64,000 nt of DNA from Clostridia bacterium. GTDB lineage: Bacteria > Bacillota > Clostridia > Peptostreptococcales > Acidaminobacteraceae. A model generated the notes under the pieces. That model searched no databases. It was given only the letters and a program-made list of their open reading frames with translations, and was not told where the DNA came from. The stretch lies in assembly GCA_016937975.1 (NCBI GenBank), contig JAFGVN010000021.1:1-64000 (forward strand). Direction: 5' to 3'. A program made the position numbers and the translations under genes. Positions 35,166 through 44,189 of the stretch are shown one piece after another (the first letter of the stretch is position 1; every line of letters begins with the position of its first letter).

Positions 35166-36401
35166 ATGGCATATAAACAAATCGTAAAAATCTGTCCAAT
35201 TTCAGGATTGGAGATTATCGAAAATGATAGATGGCAAAATCTAAGATTAGCAGAAAATTACTTGATCAGTTTTAGAAAAATAGGTGATCATATTGTCGAC
35301 GTCCATGGTTATGGTAACATGGGCGAATTTGATGCGATTAAATTCCAGAATTATTTAGATCGATTTGTTATCGAGATGGAAATTCAAACGCCTTTTGTTG
35401 AAATGAGAAATTATGAAGATCTAACAGGCATTCTCCCTACGAAAGAGACTTTACAGATTCAGAAGGATTACGCCATTGATAATAAGGATAGAAGAATTGG
35501 TTTTGTAACCTATAATGCAACTAGAGCCATAGATTTACTTTTGAAATCAGCTCAAAGACAATATAAGAAAGTAAATGTAAAGGTGTTTGCAGCAAAGGAC
35601 TATGAAGAAGCTGTGACCCAATCTATAAGTATCCTTTCAAGTCCTGAAAAAATTGGATATGTGTATGATGATAAAAAAAATTATAAAATATTAGCGAGTG
35701 ACCTTGAATGGGTAACCCTTTATAGTGGGCAGTTTTTATGGGAAGAAGATAGTCTTTTTGACATTGAAGATATTCGAATTGATTCAAAGCATCCACTGCA
35801 TGGAATTGTTGAAAATTTGACGATAATCAAAGAGGAATTAAGCAATCTTCGAGCCGATATAAGGCAAAAAGAAAAAAGCTTGGTTGAAGAACGCCACCAA
35901 ACTGAAAAAATAATAGAATCACTTCAAAGTGGCATTATTATTACTGAAGTAGGGACACAAATTATTGTTGATGTCAATCAAACTGCCTGTGAAATGATTG
36001 ATCGGTCTAAGGAAGAATTAATTGGTCTAAATTTAAAAGATATAATTGAAGTAGAAGAAAATTACAATTTAATTTCTTCTCATGGTGGTTTATTGGAATG
36101 TCGACTCATTAGAAAAGATGGCGTTAAAATTCCTGTAAAACGTAGTGTGATTAAAATTAGGCTTAGAGGGATACCCTATTTATTGGAAAATATTCTTGAT
36201 TTAAGTGATGAAAAAACCCATGAAGAAAAGCTACAAAAGACGCTTGCTCATACTAAACAACTTAACAACCTAACATTTAATAGAGAAAAAAGAATTATTG
36301 ATATGAAAATGGAGGTCAATTCATTATTAAAAGAATTGAAAAGACCTCCTAAATATAAGAGTGTCTTAAACCAACAGAGGGATAGCGATGAAGAACAATA
36401 A
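35166..36401 (+). CDS. STAS-like/PAS sensory protein without a kinase domain
   Basis: The 411-aa soluble protein has an alpha/beta N-terminal domain (about 30-165) resembling the STAS-like modules found in some sensor kinases, a linker, a coiled coil (about 215-255) and a PAS domain (about 255-370), ending in another coiled coil and a charged tail. It has no kinase, GGDEF or receiver domain. Its end overlaps the next gene, a hybrid histidine kinase, by 14 nt, so the two are surely co-expressed and it may be that kinase's sensory partner. The STAS-like call is tentative. Confidence 0.7.
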   Translation: MAYKQIVKICPISGLEIIENDRWQNLRLAENYLISFRKIGDHIVDVHGYGNMGEFDAIKFQNYLDRFVIEMEIQTPFVEMRNYEDLTGILPTKETLQIQKDYAIDNKDRRIGFVTYNATRAIDLLLKSAQRQYKKVNVKVFAAKDYEEAVTQSISILSSPEKIGYVYDDKKNYKILASDLEWVTLYSGQFLWEEDSLFDIEDIRIDSKHPLHGIVENLTIIKEELSNLRADIRQKEKSLVEERHQTEKIIESLQSGIIITEVGTQIIVDVNQTACEMIDRSKEELIGLNLKDIIEVEENYNLISSHGGLLECRLIRKDGVKIPVKRSVIKIRLRGIPYLLENILDLSDEKTHEEKLQKTLAHTKQLNNLTFNREKRIIDMKMEVNSLLKELKRPPKYKSVLNQQRDSDEEQ

Positions 36402-39400
36402 TGTAGAAAAGATTTTTGTAGAATATCATGAACCTAGAGACCAGCAAAAACATGTAAGAAGTTTTGCAGCAACACTCGGTAGATTTTTACCATTTATTAT
36501 GGTGTCTTATTTAGTGATTCTTCTTTTTCATACAGAGACAAAATTCACATTGGTACTGCTTTTTTTGATTCTGATTGTCTTGAATATTTATATGGGTATC
36601 AGCACGAGAAAAATTGATATGGATCGCCTCTTTGCGTTAGAACTCTCTAGGATTATATTTAACTCGGTTATGTGTTTTCTAATAGCTGTAGTGGTCGAAA
36701 GTGATATGCCTATTGCTATAGTCGTAGCCATTATATTATTTTCTTCCCAAATGTTTGCCATAGAATCAACTATTTTAAATCGATTGTCCTTATTACCTAT
36801 TATTGCTTCAATAGTAGGTGATGTTTATATGAATCATTATCAATATTACTATGATAATCCAATATTTTCATTCCTTCTTGTCATGATGATTTCCTTTACA
36901 TATTTTGCCGGCACAATCACAAGATACAATGTTAAGAAAAAAGATGACTTCAGTTTGAAGTTACAGGAATCAGAATCCAAGTTCAGAAGTTTATTTGATG
37001 CCAATGCAGATGGTATTTTAATTCTGAAGCGCTCTATTGTTGTAGAATGTAATAATAGTGCGGTAAAGATGTTTGGGTTTTTAACCAAGAATGAACTTAA
37101 CGGCGTGGAACTGATTAAATTATGCCCACCTAATCAATCCTCTGGTGAATCTTCAGAAAAAATGATGAGTCACTATATAAGAGTGGCTCTTCAGGAGGGC
37201 AAAACAAAGTTCGAATGGGAATTTATTGGACAGAATAATTTGATCGTTTGTGATGTCAATTTAAATATTTTTTTTGTTGGGCATTCTCGATATATTCAAT
37301 GTGTTTTAAGAGATATTAGTGAGAGAAAAATTGTTCAAGAAGAATTAATGCATCAGAAGCAACTTGATATGCTACAAGCACAAGAGCTTAAAGCCAATCA
37401 GGAAATTTTATTAAGTATAATGGAAGATGTAGAAGCTTCAAGAAGAGAAGCCGATAAGTTGAATCGCTCTTTGGAAAAAGAAATGAAAAGGGCAAAAGAT
37501 TTAATGGAAAAAGCAAAACAAGCAAGTGTAGCAAAATCTGAGTTCCTCGCCAATATGTCACATGAAATTAGAACACCGATGAATGGTATTATTGGCATGA
37601 ATAGCTTGCTTTTGGAAACTGCTTTAGATGAAGAACAAAGACAATATGCTGATGTAGTAGCCACCAGTGCAAAATCATTACTGGCTTTAGTTAATGATAT
37701 TTTAGATTTCTCGAAAATCGAAGCAGGTAAATTGGAATTAGAATCCATTGAATTTGATTTGGATAATTTGCTTCAGGAAGTTGTGATTGCTTTTGGTTTT
37801 CAAGCACAAAGTAAAAAGATTAATTTGATTCACAAAAGTTCGGTGGAAACTGATCAAATATACAAAGGCGATCCAGGCAGGTTGACTCAAATTATCAACA
37901 ACCTTATTGGTAATGCCATTAAATTTACCCATGAAGGTGAAGTGATTCTATCAGTATCTTTGCTGCATAAAAGTCATTATGATAGTATTTTACACTTTGA
38001 AGTCATTGATACAGGTATTGGCATACATGAAGATAAGCTCATAGGTATCTTTGACAGCTTTTCACAAGTGGAAACTTCCACAACAAGAAACTACGGTGGT
38101 ACAGGCTTAGGATTGGCAATTTCAAGACAATTAGTGGAGCTGATGGGTGGGAAAATTGGAGTGGATTCCATAGAAAATATTGGTTCGACCTTCTGGTTTG
38201 ATGTCAAACTGACAAATGTCGATCATCAACCTGTATTGGATTATGATTTGCTAGAAGATATTAATATCGTCATTTTGGAAAAAAATCATACTTATCGTCA
38301 ATTGTTTCATCAACTCTTAAGTGCATGGAAGATTAACCATATTGTTTTAGACAACGGCCCCGATCTTATTTTGAAACTCTTTGAAAAAGCTATGAATAAT
38401 TACATTTTTATTGTCGATTGTCAGATTGATGATTTACAAGGCGCATCTATTGTACAGAGCATCAGAAATAATCCAAATTGCAAAGGCGCAAAAATAGTTT
38501 CCTTAGCACCAATGCATCAGGTTCAGCAAATGAAGCAATCCTATTTTCATATGTATGACTATTTTCTTAGTAAGCCTTTTTCTAAGCACGATGTTTACAA
38601 GTTATTGTTATCTATAATTGAAAATAGAGAACCCTCATTGGTTCAAGAAGAAGAAAATCAATGGGAAAAATTACATATTCTCATTGTAGAAGATAATGTG
38701 GTTAATCAAAATATTGCTGTCAAAATGCTGGAAAAGAAAAATATAAAGGTTGATGTTGTCGCCAATGGACAAGAAGCTTTGGATATTTTAAAATTTAAAT
38801 CCTATGATTTGGTATTAATGGATTGTCAGATGCCTGTATTAAATGGATTTGATGCTACGAAGATCATACGTGAGACAGAAAGAAAACTTCATTTAGAAGC
38901 AATTCCAATTATTGCGATGACAGCAAGTTCAAAACAAGAAGATATTAATTTTTCAAAGGAAGTGGGCATGAATGACTATATCATTAAACCTCTGACTTTT
39001 GATAATTTTAAGAAGATGGTTGATCTGTGGTATAATATAAAACGGAATTCTTCTCGCGCAGCGTTAGAAGCAAAATACAGTCAATATGAGATTTTTGATT
39101 ACTCTAGATTGTTGAATCTTCTCATTGGAGATGTGGAAGGTGCAGAGGAAATTATTAAAATGGTACTGAATAGTATGCCAGATTATCTTAAGCAGCTAGA
39201 AAGTGGATTTGAAGAGAATAATCATTCCCTTATTGAAAGATTAAGTCATAAAATGAAAGGGATGTTTGCAAATATTGGAGCAATATCTCTGCAACATATC
39301 TGTCAAGATTTAGAAGATAAAATACACGAACAAGGTATTGATCAAACGTGCATCTATTTATTTAAGATGATGAAAAACCATTATTATTTGCTTTTAAAAT

Positions 39401-39471
39401 TGTTAAAGGATAATGAATATAATATGTATTTTGAGGAATGCTCTGTACAGATAAAAGATTTTCAGGTATGA
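36388..39471 (+). CDS. Membrane hybrid histidine kinase (PAS-HisKA-HATPase-REC-REC-Hpt)
   Basis: The 1027-aa sensor kinase has 5-6 membrane helices (about 25-180), a PAS domain (about 190-320), a coiled coil, HisKA ([14 protein letters not shown]; His near 392), HATPase ([15 protein letters not shown]), a first receiver-like domain (about 630-745, IVDCQIDD), a canonical second receiver (LIVEDN, LMDCQMP with Asp near 811, MTAS) and a C-terminal Hpt domain ([14 protein letters not shown]; His near 952). The phosphorelay is self-contained up to Hpt; no partner response regulator is adjacent. The stop is TGA. An orphan cobalamin riboswitch follows 26 nt later. Confidence 0.93.
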   Translation: MKNNNVEKIFVEYHEPRDQQKHVRSFAATLGRFLPFIMVSYLVILLFHTETKFTLVLLFLILIVLNIYMGISTRKIDMDRLFALELSRIIFNSVMCFLIAVVVESDMPIAIVVAIILFSSQMFAIESTILNRLSLLPIIASIVGDVYMNHYQYYYDNPIFSFLLVMMISFTYFAGTITRYNVKKKDDFSLKLQESESKFRSLFDANADGILILKRSIVVECNNSAVKMFGFLTKNELNGVELIKLCPPNQSSGESSEKMMSHYIRVALQEGKTKFEWEFIGQNNLIVCDVNLNIFFVGHSRYIQCVLRDISERKIVQEELMHQKQLDMLQAQELKANQEILLSIMEDVEASRREADKLNRSLEKEMKRAKDLMEKAKQASVAKSEFLANMSHEIRTPMNGIIGMNSLLLETALDEEQRQYADVVATSAKSLLALVNDILDFSKIEAGKLELESIEFDLDNLLQEVVIAFGFQAQSKKINLIHKSSVETDQIYKGDPGRLTQIINNLIGNAIKFTHEGEVILSVSLLHKSHYDSILHFEVIDTGIGIHEDKLIGIFDSFSQVETSTTRNYGGTGLGLAISRQLVELMGGKIGVDSIENIGSTFWFDVKLTNVDHQPVLDYDLLEDINIVILEKNHTYRQLFHQLLSAWKINHIVLDNGPDLILKLFEKAMNNYIFIVDCQIDDLQGASIVQSIRNNPNCKGAKIVSLAPMHQVQQMKQSYFHMYDYFLSKPFSKHDVYKLLLSIIENREPSLVQEEENQWEKLHILIVEDNVVNQNIAVKMLEKKNIKVDVVANGQEALDILKFKSYDLVLMDCQMPVLNGFDATKIIRETERKLHLEAIPIIAMTASSKQEDINFSKEVGMNDYIIKPLTFDNFKKMVDLWYNIKRNSSRAALEAKYSQYEIFDYSRLLNLLIGDVEGAEEIIKMVLNSMPDYLKQLESGFEENNHSLIERLSHKMKGMFANIGAISLQHICQDLEDKIHEQGIDQTCIYLFKMMKNHYYLLLKLLKDNEYNMYFEECSVQIKDFQV

Positions 39472-39496
39472 TGTTTTTAGAACTGCATATGTATTT

Positions 39497-39650
39497 TAGG
39501 TGCCAATACAAATTGGGTAATAGGGAAAGAGGTTAAAATCCTCTACAGCCCCCGCTACTGTAAATGGAATGAAATCTCATAATCCACTGTCGAAAGATGG
39601 GAAGGGAGAAAGTAAGTAGCCATAAGTCAGGAAACCTGCCTAGAATATGC
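39497..39650 (+). promoter_or_regulatory. Cobalamin riboswitch (orphan)
   Basis: The core AGGGAAAGAGGTTAAAATCC, the B12 box CAGCCCCCGCTACTGTAAATG and the distal GTAGCCATAAGTCAGGAAACCTGCCT match the adenosylcobalamin riboswitch consensus closely. An additional hairpin AACTTC/GAAGTT with a GGAGG loop (39659-39675) follows. Downstream on the + strand there is a terminator and then only minus-strand genes, so no target gene is visible. The riboswitch may act on the upstream kinase 3' end, on an antisense RNA to tlpA-ccdA, or as a small RNA. Confidence 0.92.
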
Positions 39651-39721
39651 TCTAATCGAACTTCGGAGGGAAGTTGTGAATTGTTCAGTATATGTATGAC
39701 ATATATGATTTAATGAATGAT

Positions 39722-39749
39722 ACACACCCAAAGACGGGTGTGTTTTTTT
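39722..39749 (+). terminator. Expression-platform terminator of the orphan riboswitch
   Basis: A perfect 8-bp stem ACACACCC / GGGTGTGT with loop AAAGAC and seven T. It lies about 70 nt after the aptamer and would end the RNA after about 250 nt. Confidence 0.9.
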
Positions 39750-39874
39750 GTCCTTCGAGTTCTCGGTCATCTGTGGTACTGCAAACCCTGAGCAGTAACC
39801 TTTACACTGTATTATCCTTCACTTCTATGCGCCAATAGAATTAATCCAGTGGGATGTTCCCTTTCTCAATATGT

Positions 39875-39902
39875 AAAAACCCGAAGGTCTCTTCGGGTTT
39901 TT
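39875..39902. terminator. Bidirectional terminator facing tlpA
   Basis: AAAAACCCGAAG / CTTCGGGTTTTT, 12 bp with loop GTCT, overlaps the stop codon of the minus-strand thioredoxin-like gene. It can also stop any + strand read-through from the riboswitch. Between 39750 and 39874 I see no gene or structure. Confidence 0.85.
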
Positions 39903-40494
39903 ACAATTTATCGTCTCTAATGTCTTGAATAATCGATTCCATTTGCTCTTTTGTCATCATACCATTAATACCTCCGAGAAGGATGCCTTCTTCATTGATA
40001 AAAAAAGTACTCGGTAAAGAGGAAATGTAAAACAAGTTGGAAAAGTAACCTTCTTCATCTAATAAAATATCAAAGTCATAAGGATTTTCGTTAATATATT
40101 TTTCCACTGTACTTTTACTTTCCTGTGCATTCAATGCCAAAACGACTACATCATCATAAGCATTCATTTCCTCAAGTGCAGGCATTTCCTTAACACAATA
40201 TGGACACCAAGTAGCCCAGAAATTTAACATGATGATTTTACCTTCATAATCAGAAATATTTATAGTTTCTCCTGTTAATGTGGTAAACTCAAAAGCCGGG
40301 ATTGTTTTACCAACTGCGATTTCCTCATTAGTTTCTGCCACGGGTGTTTCTTCACCAGTTGTTTCTTCAACGACTTGATTTTCAATTGTATTTGAAACAT
40401 TATTTTGATTTGAGTTTACATTTTCGTCCTTAGATGAGCTACAACCATAAAGAAAAACGAAAGATAAGAGTGTAATGATAACTAACTTTTTCAC
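39901..40494 (-). CDS. TlpA/ResA-like thiol-disulfide oxidoreductase lipoprotein
   Basis: The 197-aa protein has a lipoprotein signal (lipobox LYGC, Cys18), a Glu/Thr-rich linker and a thioredoxin fold (about 65-197) with the active site FWATWCPYCVKEMP. It should reduce disulfides outside the membrane, with electrons supplied by the adjacent CcdA-like protein. The start is GTG, after AGGAGG. It is 9 nt downstream of ccdA and co-transcribed with it. Confidence 0.92.
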   Translation of the reverse strand: MKKLVIITLLSFVFLYGCSSSKDENVNSNQNNVSNTIENQVVEETTGEETPVAETNEEIAVGKTIPAFEFTTLTGETINISDYEGKIIMLNFWATWCPYCVKEMPALEEMNAYDDVVVLALNAQESKSTVEKYINENPYDFDILLDEEGYFSNLFYISSLPSTFFINEEGILLGGINGMMTKEQMESIIQDIRDDKL

Positions 40495-40503
40495 AAAAGC
40501 CTC

Positions 40504-41199
40504 CTAAAAAAATAGTGCATTTAATGCGATTAATTTGTTTGTAAGAATTAATATACCAAAGATCATCAGAATGATTCCACTGATTTTCGGAATGTATTTT
40601 AATGCGGAATTAATCTTTTCAAGCATACGGTTAAAAAAGTTGATAAAGATTGCTGTTAACATAAATGGTATTGCCATGCCTAGAGCATAAATTAATAGAA
40701 GAATAATGCCTTGTGTCGCGGTAGAAGATGCGCCTGCATAAAATACTATAGAACCAAGAACTGGTCCAAAGCAAGGTGTCCATCCAGCACCAAAAGCCAT
40801 ACCCATAATGACAGCACCAAAGAAACTGTTAACTTGATCTGGTGTTTTAATAAAAGTCGGTATTTTAACTTTAATAAATTTAAACAAACCTAACATGTTT
40901 AAACCAAAGAGAATCATTACCCATCCACTCAGTTTCAAGAAAAATTCCTTGTTATGAACAAAGATACGTCCCAAAGCTGTTGCTGATAATCCCATTAATA
41001 CAAAAATAAATGAAAACCCTAAGATGAAACCAAAGGTTCTACTGATGACACGCCATTTGTTTTCTTTCAACTCACTTTCTGCAGTAGAGCCTGTAATGTA
41101 CATAATATAAACAGGTATCAAAGGTAAGATGCAAGGTGAGAAAAAAGATAGAAAACCAGTTGTAAAAGCAAGTGTAAATGATATATGTTCTGCGCCCAT
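40504..41199 (-). CDS. ccdA: CcdA/DsbD-family membrane electron carrier
   Basis: A 231-aa protein with six membrane helices that moves reducing equivalents from cytoplasmic thioredoxin to extracytoplasmic TlpA/ResA-type proteins. The redox cysteines are in FFSPCILPLIPVY (about 22) and GAGWTPCFGPVLG (about 137). AGGAGGTACC precedes the ATG. It forms an operon with the downstream tlpA-like gene. No cytochrome c genes are nearby, so a general thiol repair role is more likely than cytochrome maturation. Confidence 0.93.
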   Translation of the reverse strand: MGAEHISFTLAFTTGFLSFFSPCILPLIPVYIMYITGSTAESELKENKWRVISRTFGFILGFSFIFVLMGLSATALGRIFVHNKEFFLKLSGWVMILFGLNMLGLFKFIKVKIPTFIKTPDQVNSFFGAVIMGMAFGAGWTPCFGPVLGSIVFYAGASSTATQGIILLLIYALGMAIPFMLTAIFINFFNRMLEKINSALKYIPKISGIILMIFGILILTNKLIALNALFF

Positions 41200-41421
41200 A
41201 GGTACCTCCTAAAATTACTATACTAGAAAAGTCTAATATTGCAAGTCGTGTAATAAAAAATTAATATTTAGCATATGCTATATATTGTGAATAAATAAAC
41301 AATAGGCCACATAGGTGGTTAATGTTTTGAAACGTCAGTATGGCAAGGATTCACCAACAAGGTTGTATTATGATATTGCTATAAAACAAAAAAAGTTTAT
41401 AATAATAACAGGAGGATAAAA

Positions 41422-42324
41422 ATGACAAATGATACCTTAGCTCAAAATTATTTGGTCATAGGCAATAGTTATCTTGAAGACGGCAATGTTTTGAAAGCAA
41501 GAAAGTTTTTTAAGAAAGCTTATTTGGCCAATCCTAAAAATATCGATGTTTTATATGAGTTTGCATTATTGTGTGCTTCCAATGACGATGATCAACAAGC
41601 CATACATTATTATGATGAAATTATTTCCTTGGATGAAACTCAAGCAGGCGCTCATTATGGCAAAGCCATTATATATGATGATTCAGGTGATGATGAAAAA
41701 GCAGAAATCAACTATCAGCAAGCTATTAAGCATGATGAAAATTATTTTCATGCCTATTTGTATCTAGCAGATATTTATGATCGCAAAGGTCAATTGGATT
41801 TAGCCCAGGCATATTATGAGAAAGCGCTGATCATCGAACCGGATAATCTATGGGGTTATATTAATTACGGCTCATTTATGGAAATGCAAGAAAAGAATGA
41901 TGAAGCATTGGATCTCTTTCTTAAAGTGAATGCTATTCATCCTGATCATTATTTGGTTCATTTCAACTTAGGTGTTGTGTACAAGAAAATGGGTTTTATT
42001 GAAAAATCAATCAAAGCCTATGAATATGCAGTAGAGTTAAACTTAAAGCACGGCTACTCATTTTTAAATTTAGCAGTGCTCTATAAAGAATTAGGACTAT
42101 ATGAAAAAGCTGCTGAGATATTGTCTCGTGGGATAATCTTTAATGATCATATCAGTGTCCTTTATTATAATCGTAGCATTATGTATGTACAGTTAAATCG
42201 ATATAGAGAGGCCAAAGAAGATTTTATACAATCTTTTACAATAAGTGCAAGTTTAAAGGCTTATGGTATAGAAGATGAAGAACTTAAACCCATGGTTGAT
42301 TTTTATGGAAAAGATAATTTTTAA
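41422..42324 (+). CDS. Tetratricopeptide-repeat protein
   Basis: The 300-aa protein is made almost entirely of about eight TPR units (for example AQAYYEKALIIEPDN, SIKAYEYAVELNLKHGYSFLNLA). There is no signal peptide or membrane segment, so it is probably a cytosolic scaffold. No partner is suggested by the neighbours. AGGAGG precedes the ATG and a terminator follows. The 220-nt upstream gap is AT-rich with no clear structure. Confidence 0.85.
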   Translation: MTNDTLAQNYLVIGNSYLEDGNVLKARKFFKKAYLANPKNIDVLYEFALLCASNDDDQQAIHYYDEIISLDETQAGAHYGKAIIYDDSGDDEKAEINYQQAIKHDENYFHAYLYLADIYDRKGQLDLAQAYYEKALIIEPDNLWGYINYGSFMEMQEKNDEALDLFLKVNAIHPDHYLVHFNLGVVYKKMGFIEKSIKAYEYAVELNLKHGYSFLNLAVLYKELGLYEKAAEILSRGIIFNDHISVLYYNRSIMYVQLNRYREAKEDFIQSFTISASLKAYGIEDEELKPMVDFYGKDNF

Positions 42325-42328
42325 AGTG

Positions 42329-42351
42329 AAGCTCCCCTTGGGAGCTTTTTT
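42329..42351 (+). terminator. Intrinsic terminator after the TPR gene
   Basis: AAGCTCCC / GGGAGCTT stem with a 3-nt loop and six T. Confidence 0.85.
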
Positions 42352-42501
42352 GCAATGGAAAGATTTATAGAATACTGTGATATTACTAGGCCTAGCTATA
42401 AAAAAATACAATGATGATTGAGAAAAAAAAATAGTGGTAATAACCCAAATACATAATATTTTAACGCTCTTATGATGAAAGAAAGCAGTATTTTAAAGGG
42501 T

Positions 42502-42556
42502 TCACAGACGTTGTGACGGAACTTGAAAAAATACGTGACGGAACTTGACAAAATGT
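42502..42556 (+). repeat. REP-like 22-bp tandem repeat with a preceding hairpin
   Basis: Two copies of a 22-bp unit beginning GTGACGGAACTTGA (42513-42534 and 42535-42556) are in tandem with 3 differences near their 3' ends. A small hairpin TCACA/TGTGA (42502-42516) overlaps the first copy. The unit looks like a short genomic repeat associated with RAYT-type transposases, and it lies 36 nt before a RAYT homologue. Confidence 0.65.
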
Positions 42557-42592
42557 TTTTGAAGTGTTATTCTATTCACGAGAGGTGAGGAA

Positions 42593-43228
42593 ATGCCTAG
42601 AGAAGCAAGAGAAAAAAAGTTGTACAGTTATTATTATATTGAACAGAAATGTGAAAAATCCTTAGTGATTTTCAGAACAAAAAAACATAGAATGATGTTT
42701 TTAGAAACGCTGAAAAAAGTCAAAGAAAAATATAATTTCAAATTGTATGGTGTAAGTGTTCATCGCTCAGGCTTTGAAATGATTTTATATGATAATGGCA
42801 GTGATATTTCTAAAATCATGAAGAGTCTAAATATTAGTATTGCCATGCAATACAAATGTGATGATCCTGAATGTGGCGTTGTTTTTAAAGAACGTTATAA
42901 AAGTGAGATGATCACTCCTGCAACAGTATCAGACAGAATAAAAAAATTACCTTTATGCGTCTATATGTCAAAAGATTTGTTGGATACATTTTTAGTAGAA
43001 GAGATTCCAGTAAAGCAATGCATTGATTGTGTAGATAAAGCAGAAGAGAAGCTAAAGGAAATTTTAGAAGCGGAAGGAATGACTTTTGAGGAGATGTTAA
43101 AAAACAAATCCTTCAGAAATGAATTAATTAAGGATTTTAGAAAAACTTCAGTACTGAGTTTAGCTCAGCTTGGAGAGTTATTTGGTCAAATTAGTGAATC
43201 AGGTGTTTCTAAAATATTAAGTAGGTAG
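42593..43228 (+). CDS. RAYT (REP-associated tyrosine transposase)-like protein lacking the HUH motif
   Basis: The 211-aa protein follows the RAYT/Y1-transposase plan: N terminus MPREAREK, a fold matching the region before the catalytic site (FLETLKKVKEKYNFKLYGVS), the downstream VFKERYKSEM that matches the usual LFQDRYKSE, and an HTH-like C terminus (SLAQLGELF...GVSKILSR). Where active enzymes have N-H-x-H-L-L, this one has S-G-F-E-M-I, so the metal-binding HUH pair is lost. It is probably a DNA- or RNA-binding domesticated derivative. It ends 8 nt before trxB and shares its operon. Confidence 0.75.
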   Translation: MPREAREKKLYSYYYIEQKCEKSLVIFRTKKHRMMFLETLKKVKEKYNFKLYGVSVHRSGFEMILYDNGSDISKIMKSLNISIAMQYKCDDPECGVVFKERYKSEMITPATVSDRIKKLPLCVYMSKDLLDTFLVEEIPVKQCIDCVDKAEEKLKEILEAEGMTFEEMLKNKSFRNELIKDFRKTSVLSLAQLGELFGQISESGVSKILSR

Positions 43229-43236
43229 GTGAAAGT

Positions 43237-44178
43237 ATGTTTAATTTCAGTTTATCAAGCAATAAAAATCAACTCAGCAATGAAATCCTTTATGATTTGA
43301 TCATTGTTGGTAGTGGACCTGCAGGTTTATCTTCGGCCATCTATGCAGCGAGAAAAGGTTTGTCCGTGGGAATCATAGGTGATAAGCCAGGTGGTCAAGT
43401 GAATGACACTTCAAGTGTTGAGAATTATATTGGTTTTGAATTTGTAACTGGTGAAGGTCTAGCAGAAGCTTTTAAGAAACATGCAGAATCTTTGGAAATA
43501 CACATGGCTAATGATGTATTGGTCAAAAGTATAGAGAAAGATGATGTTTTCAAGCTTATTGCCAACAATTATATGACTTATCAAAGTAAAACAGTTTTAA
43601 TTGCCACAGGATCCAAATCAAGACAATTAGGTGTTCCTGGTGAAAAAGAGTTTTATGGTAAAGGTGTAACTTATTGCGCAATATGTGATGGACCGTTATT
43701 CAAAGAAAAAACAGTTGTAATTGCAGGTGGTGGTAACTCAGCAGTGGAAGCTGCTATAGACTTATCGAAGATTGCAAATAAGGTATATGTAGTACATCGT
43801 TCAGAGTTTAGAGCGGATAAAATATTAGTGGATAAATTGTATCAATTGCCTAATGTAGAAATTCTTCTTAAAACTCAAATTAAGGAAATCCTAGGCGATG
43901 GACTGGTAAATTCCATTCAAACAACTGGTGAATTGGATGGCAATCTATTAACAGACGGTGTTTTGGTGGAAATAGGCTATGTACCCAATTCTCAATTTGC
44001 AGATGTAGAGAAAAATCAAAGAGGGGAAATCATTATTGATGATCATCATATGACGAGTATCTCGGGCATTTTTGCTGCAGGTGATGTAACAACTGAACCC
44101 TATAAACAAATTGTGGTAGCCGCAAGTGAAGGTGCAAAAGCAGCGCTTGCCATCAACGAATATATTAACAATTTATAA
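43237..44178 (+). CDS. trxB: Thioredoxin reductase-like flavoprotein
   Basis: A 313-aa FAD/NAD(P)H flavoprotein that reduces thioredoxin-type partners. It has GSGPAGLSSAIYAARKG near 28, the redox pair CAIC at about 147-150, the nucleotide-binding GGGNSAVEAAIDL and the C-terminal FAAGDVTTEPYKQIV. The next gene is a two-domain disulfide oxidoreductase with which it should pair, a split equivalent of AhpF. A conserved long N-terminal extension (about 18 residues) precedes the FAD domain. Confidence 0.93.
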   Translation: MFNFSLSSNKNQLSNEILYDLIIVGSGPAGLSSAIYAARKGLSVGIIGDKPGGQVNDTSSVENYIGFEFVTGEGLAEAFKKHAESLEIHMANDVLVKSIEKDDVFKLIANNYMTYQSKTVLIATGSKSRQLGVPGEKEFYGKGVTYCAICDGPLFKEKTVVIAGGGNSAVEAAIDLSKIANKVYVVHRSEFRADKILVDKLYQLPNVEILLKTQIKEILGDGLVNSIQTTGELDGNLLTDGVLVEIGYVPNSQFADVEKNQRGEIIIDDHHMTSISGIFAAGDVTTEPYKQIVVAASEGAKAALAINEYINNL

Positions 44179-44189
44179 GGAGGCTTATT

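Noticed and set aside
41280-41400. Possible c-di-GMP or other riboswitch before the TPR gene
   Set aside because: A CCAC-ATAG-GTGG hairpin and a GGTTG element are present but no conserved aptamer core could be matched on reading.
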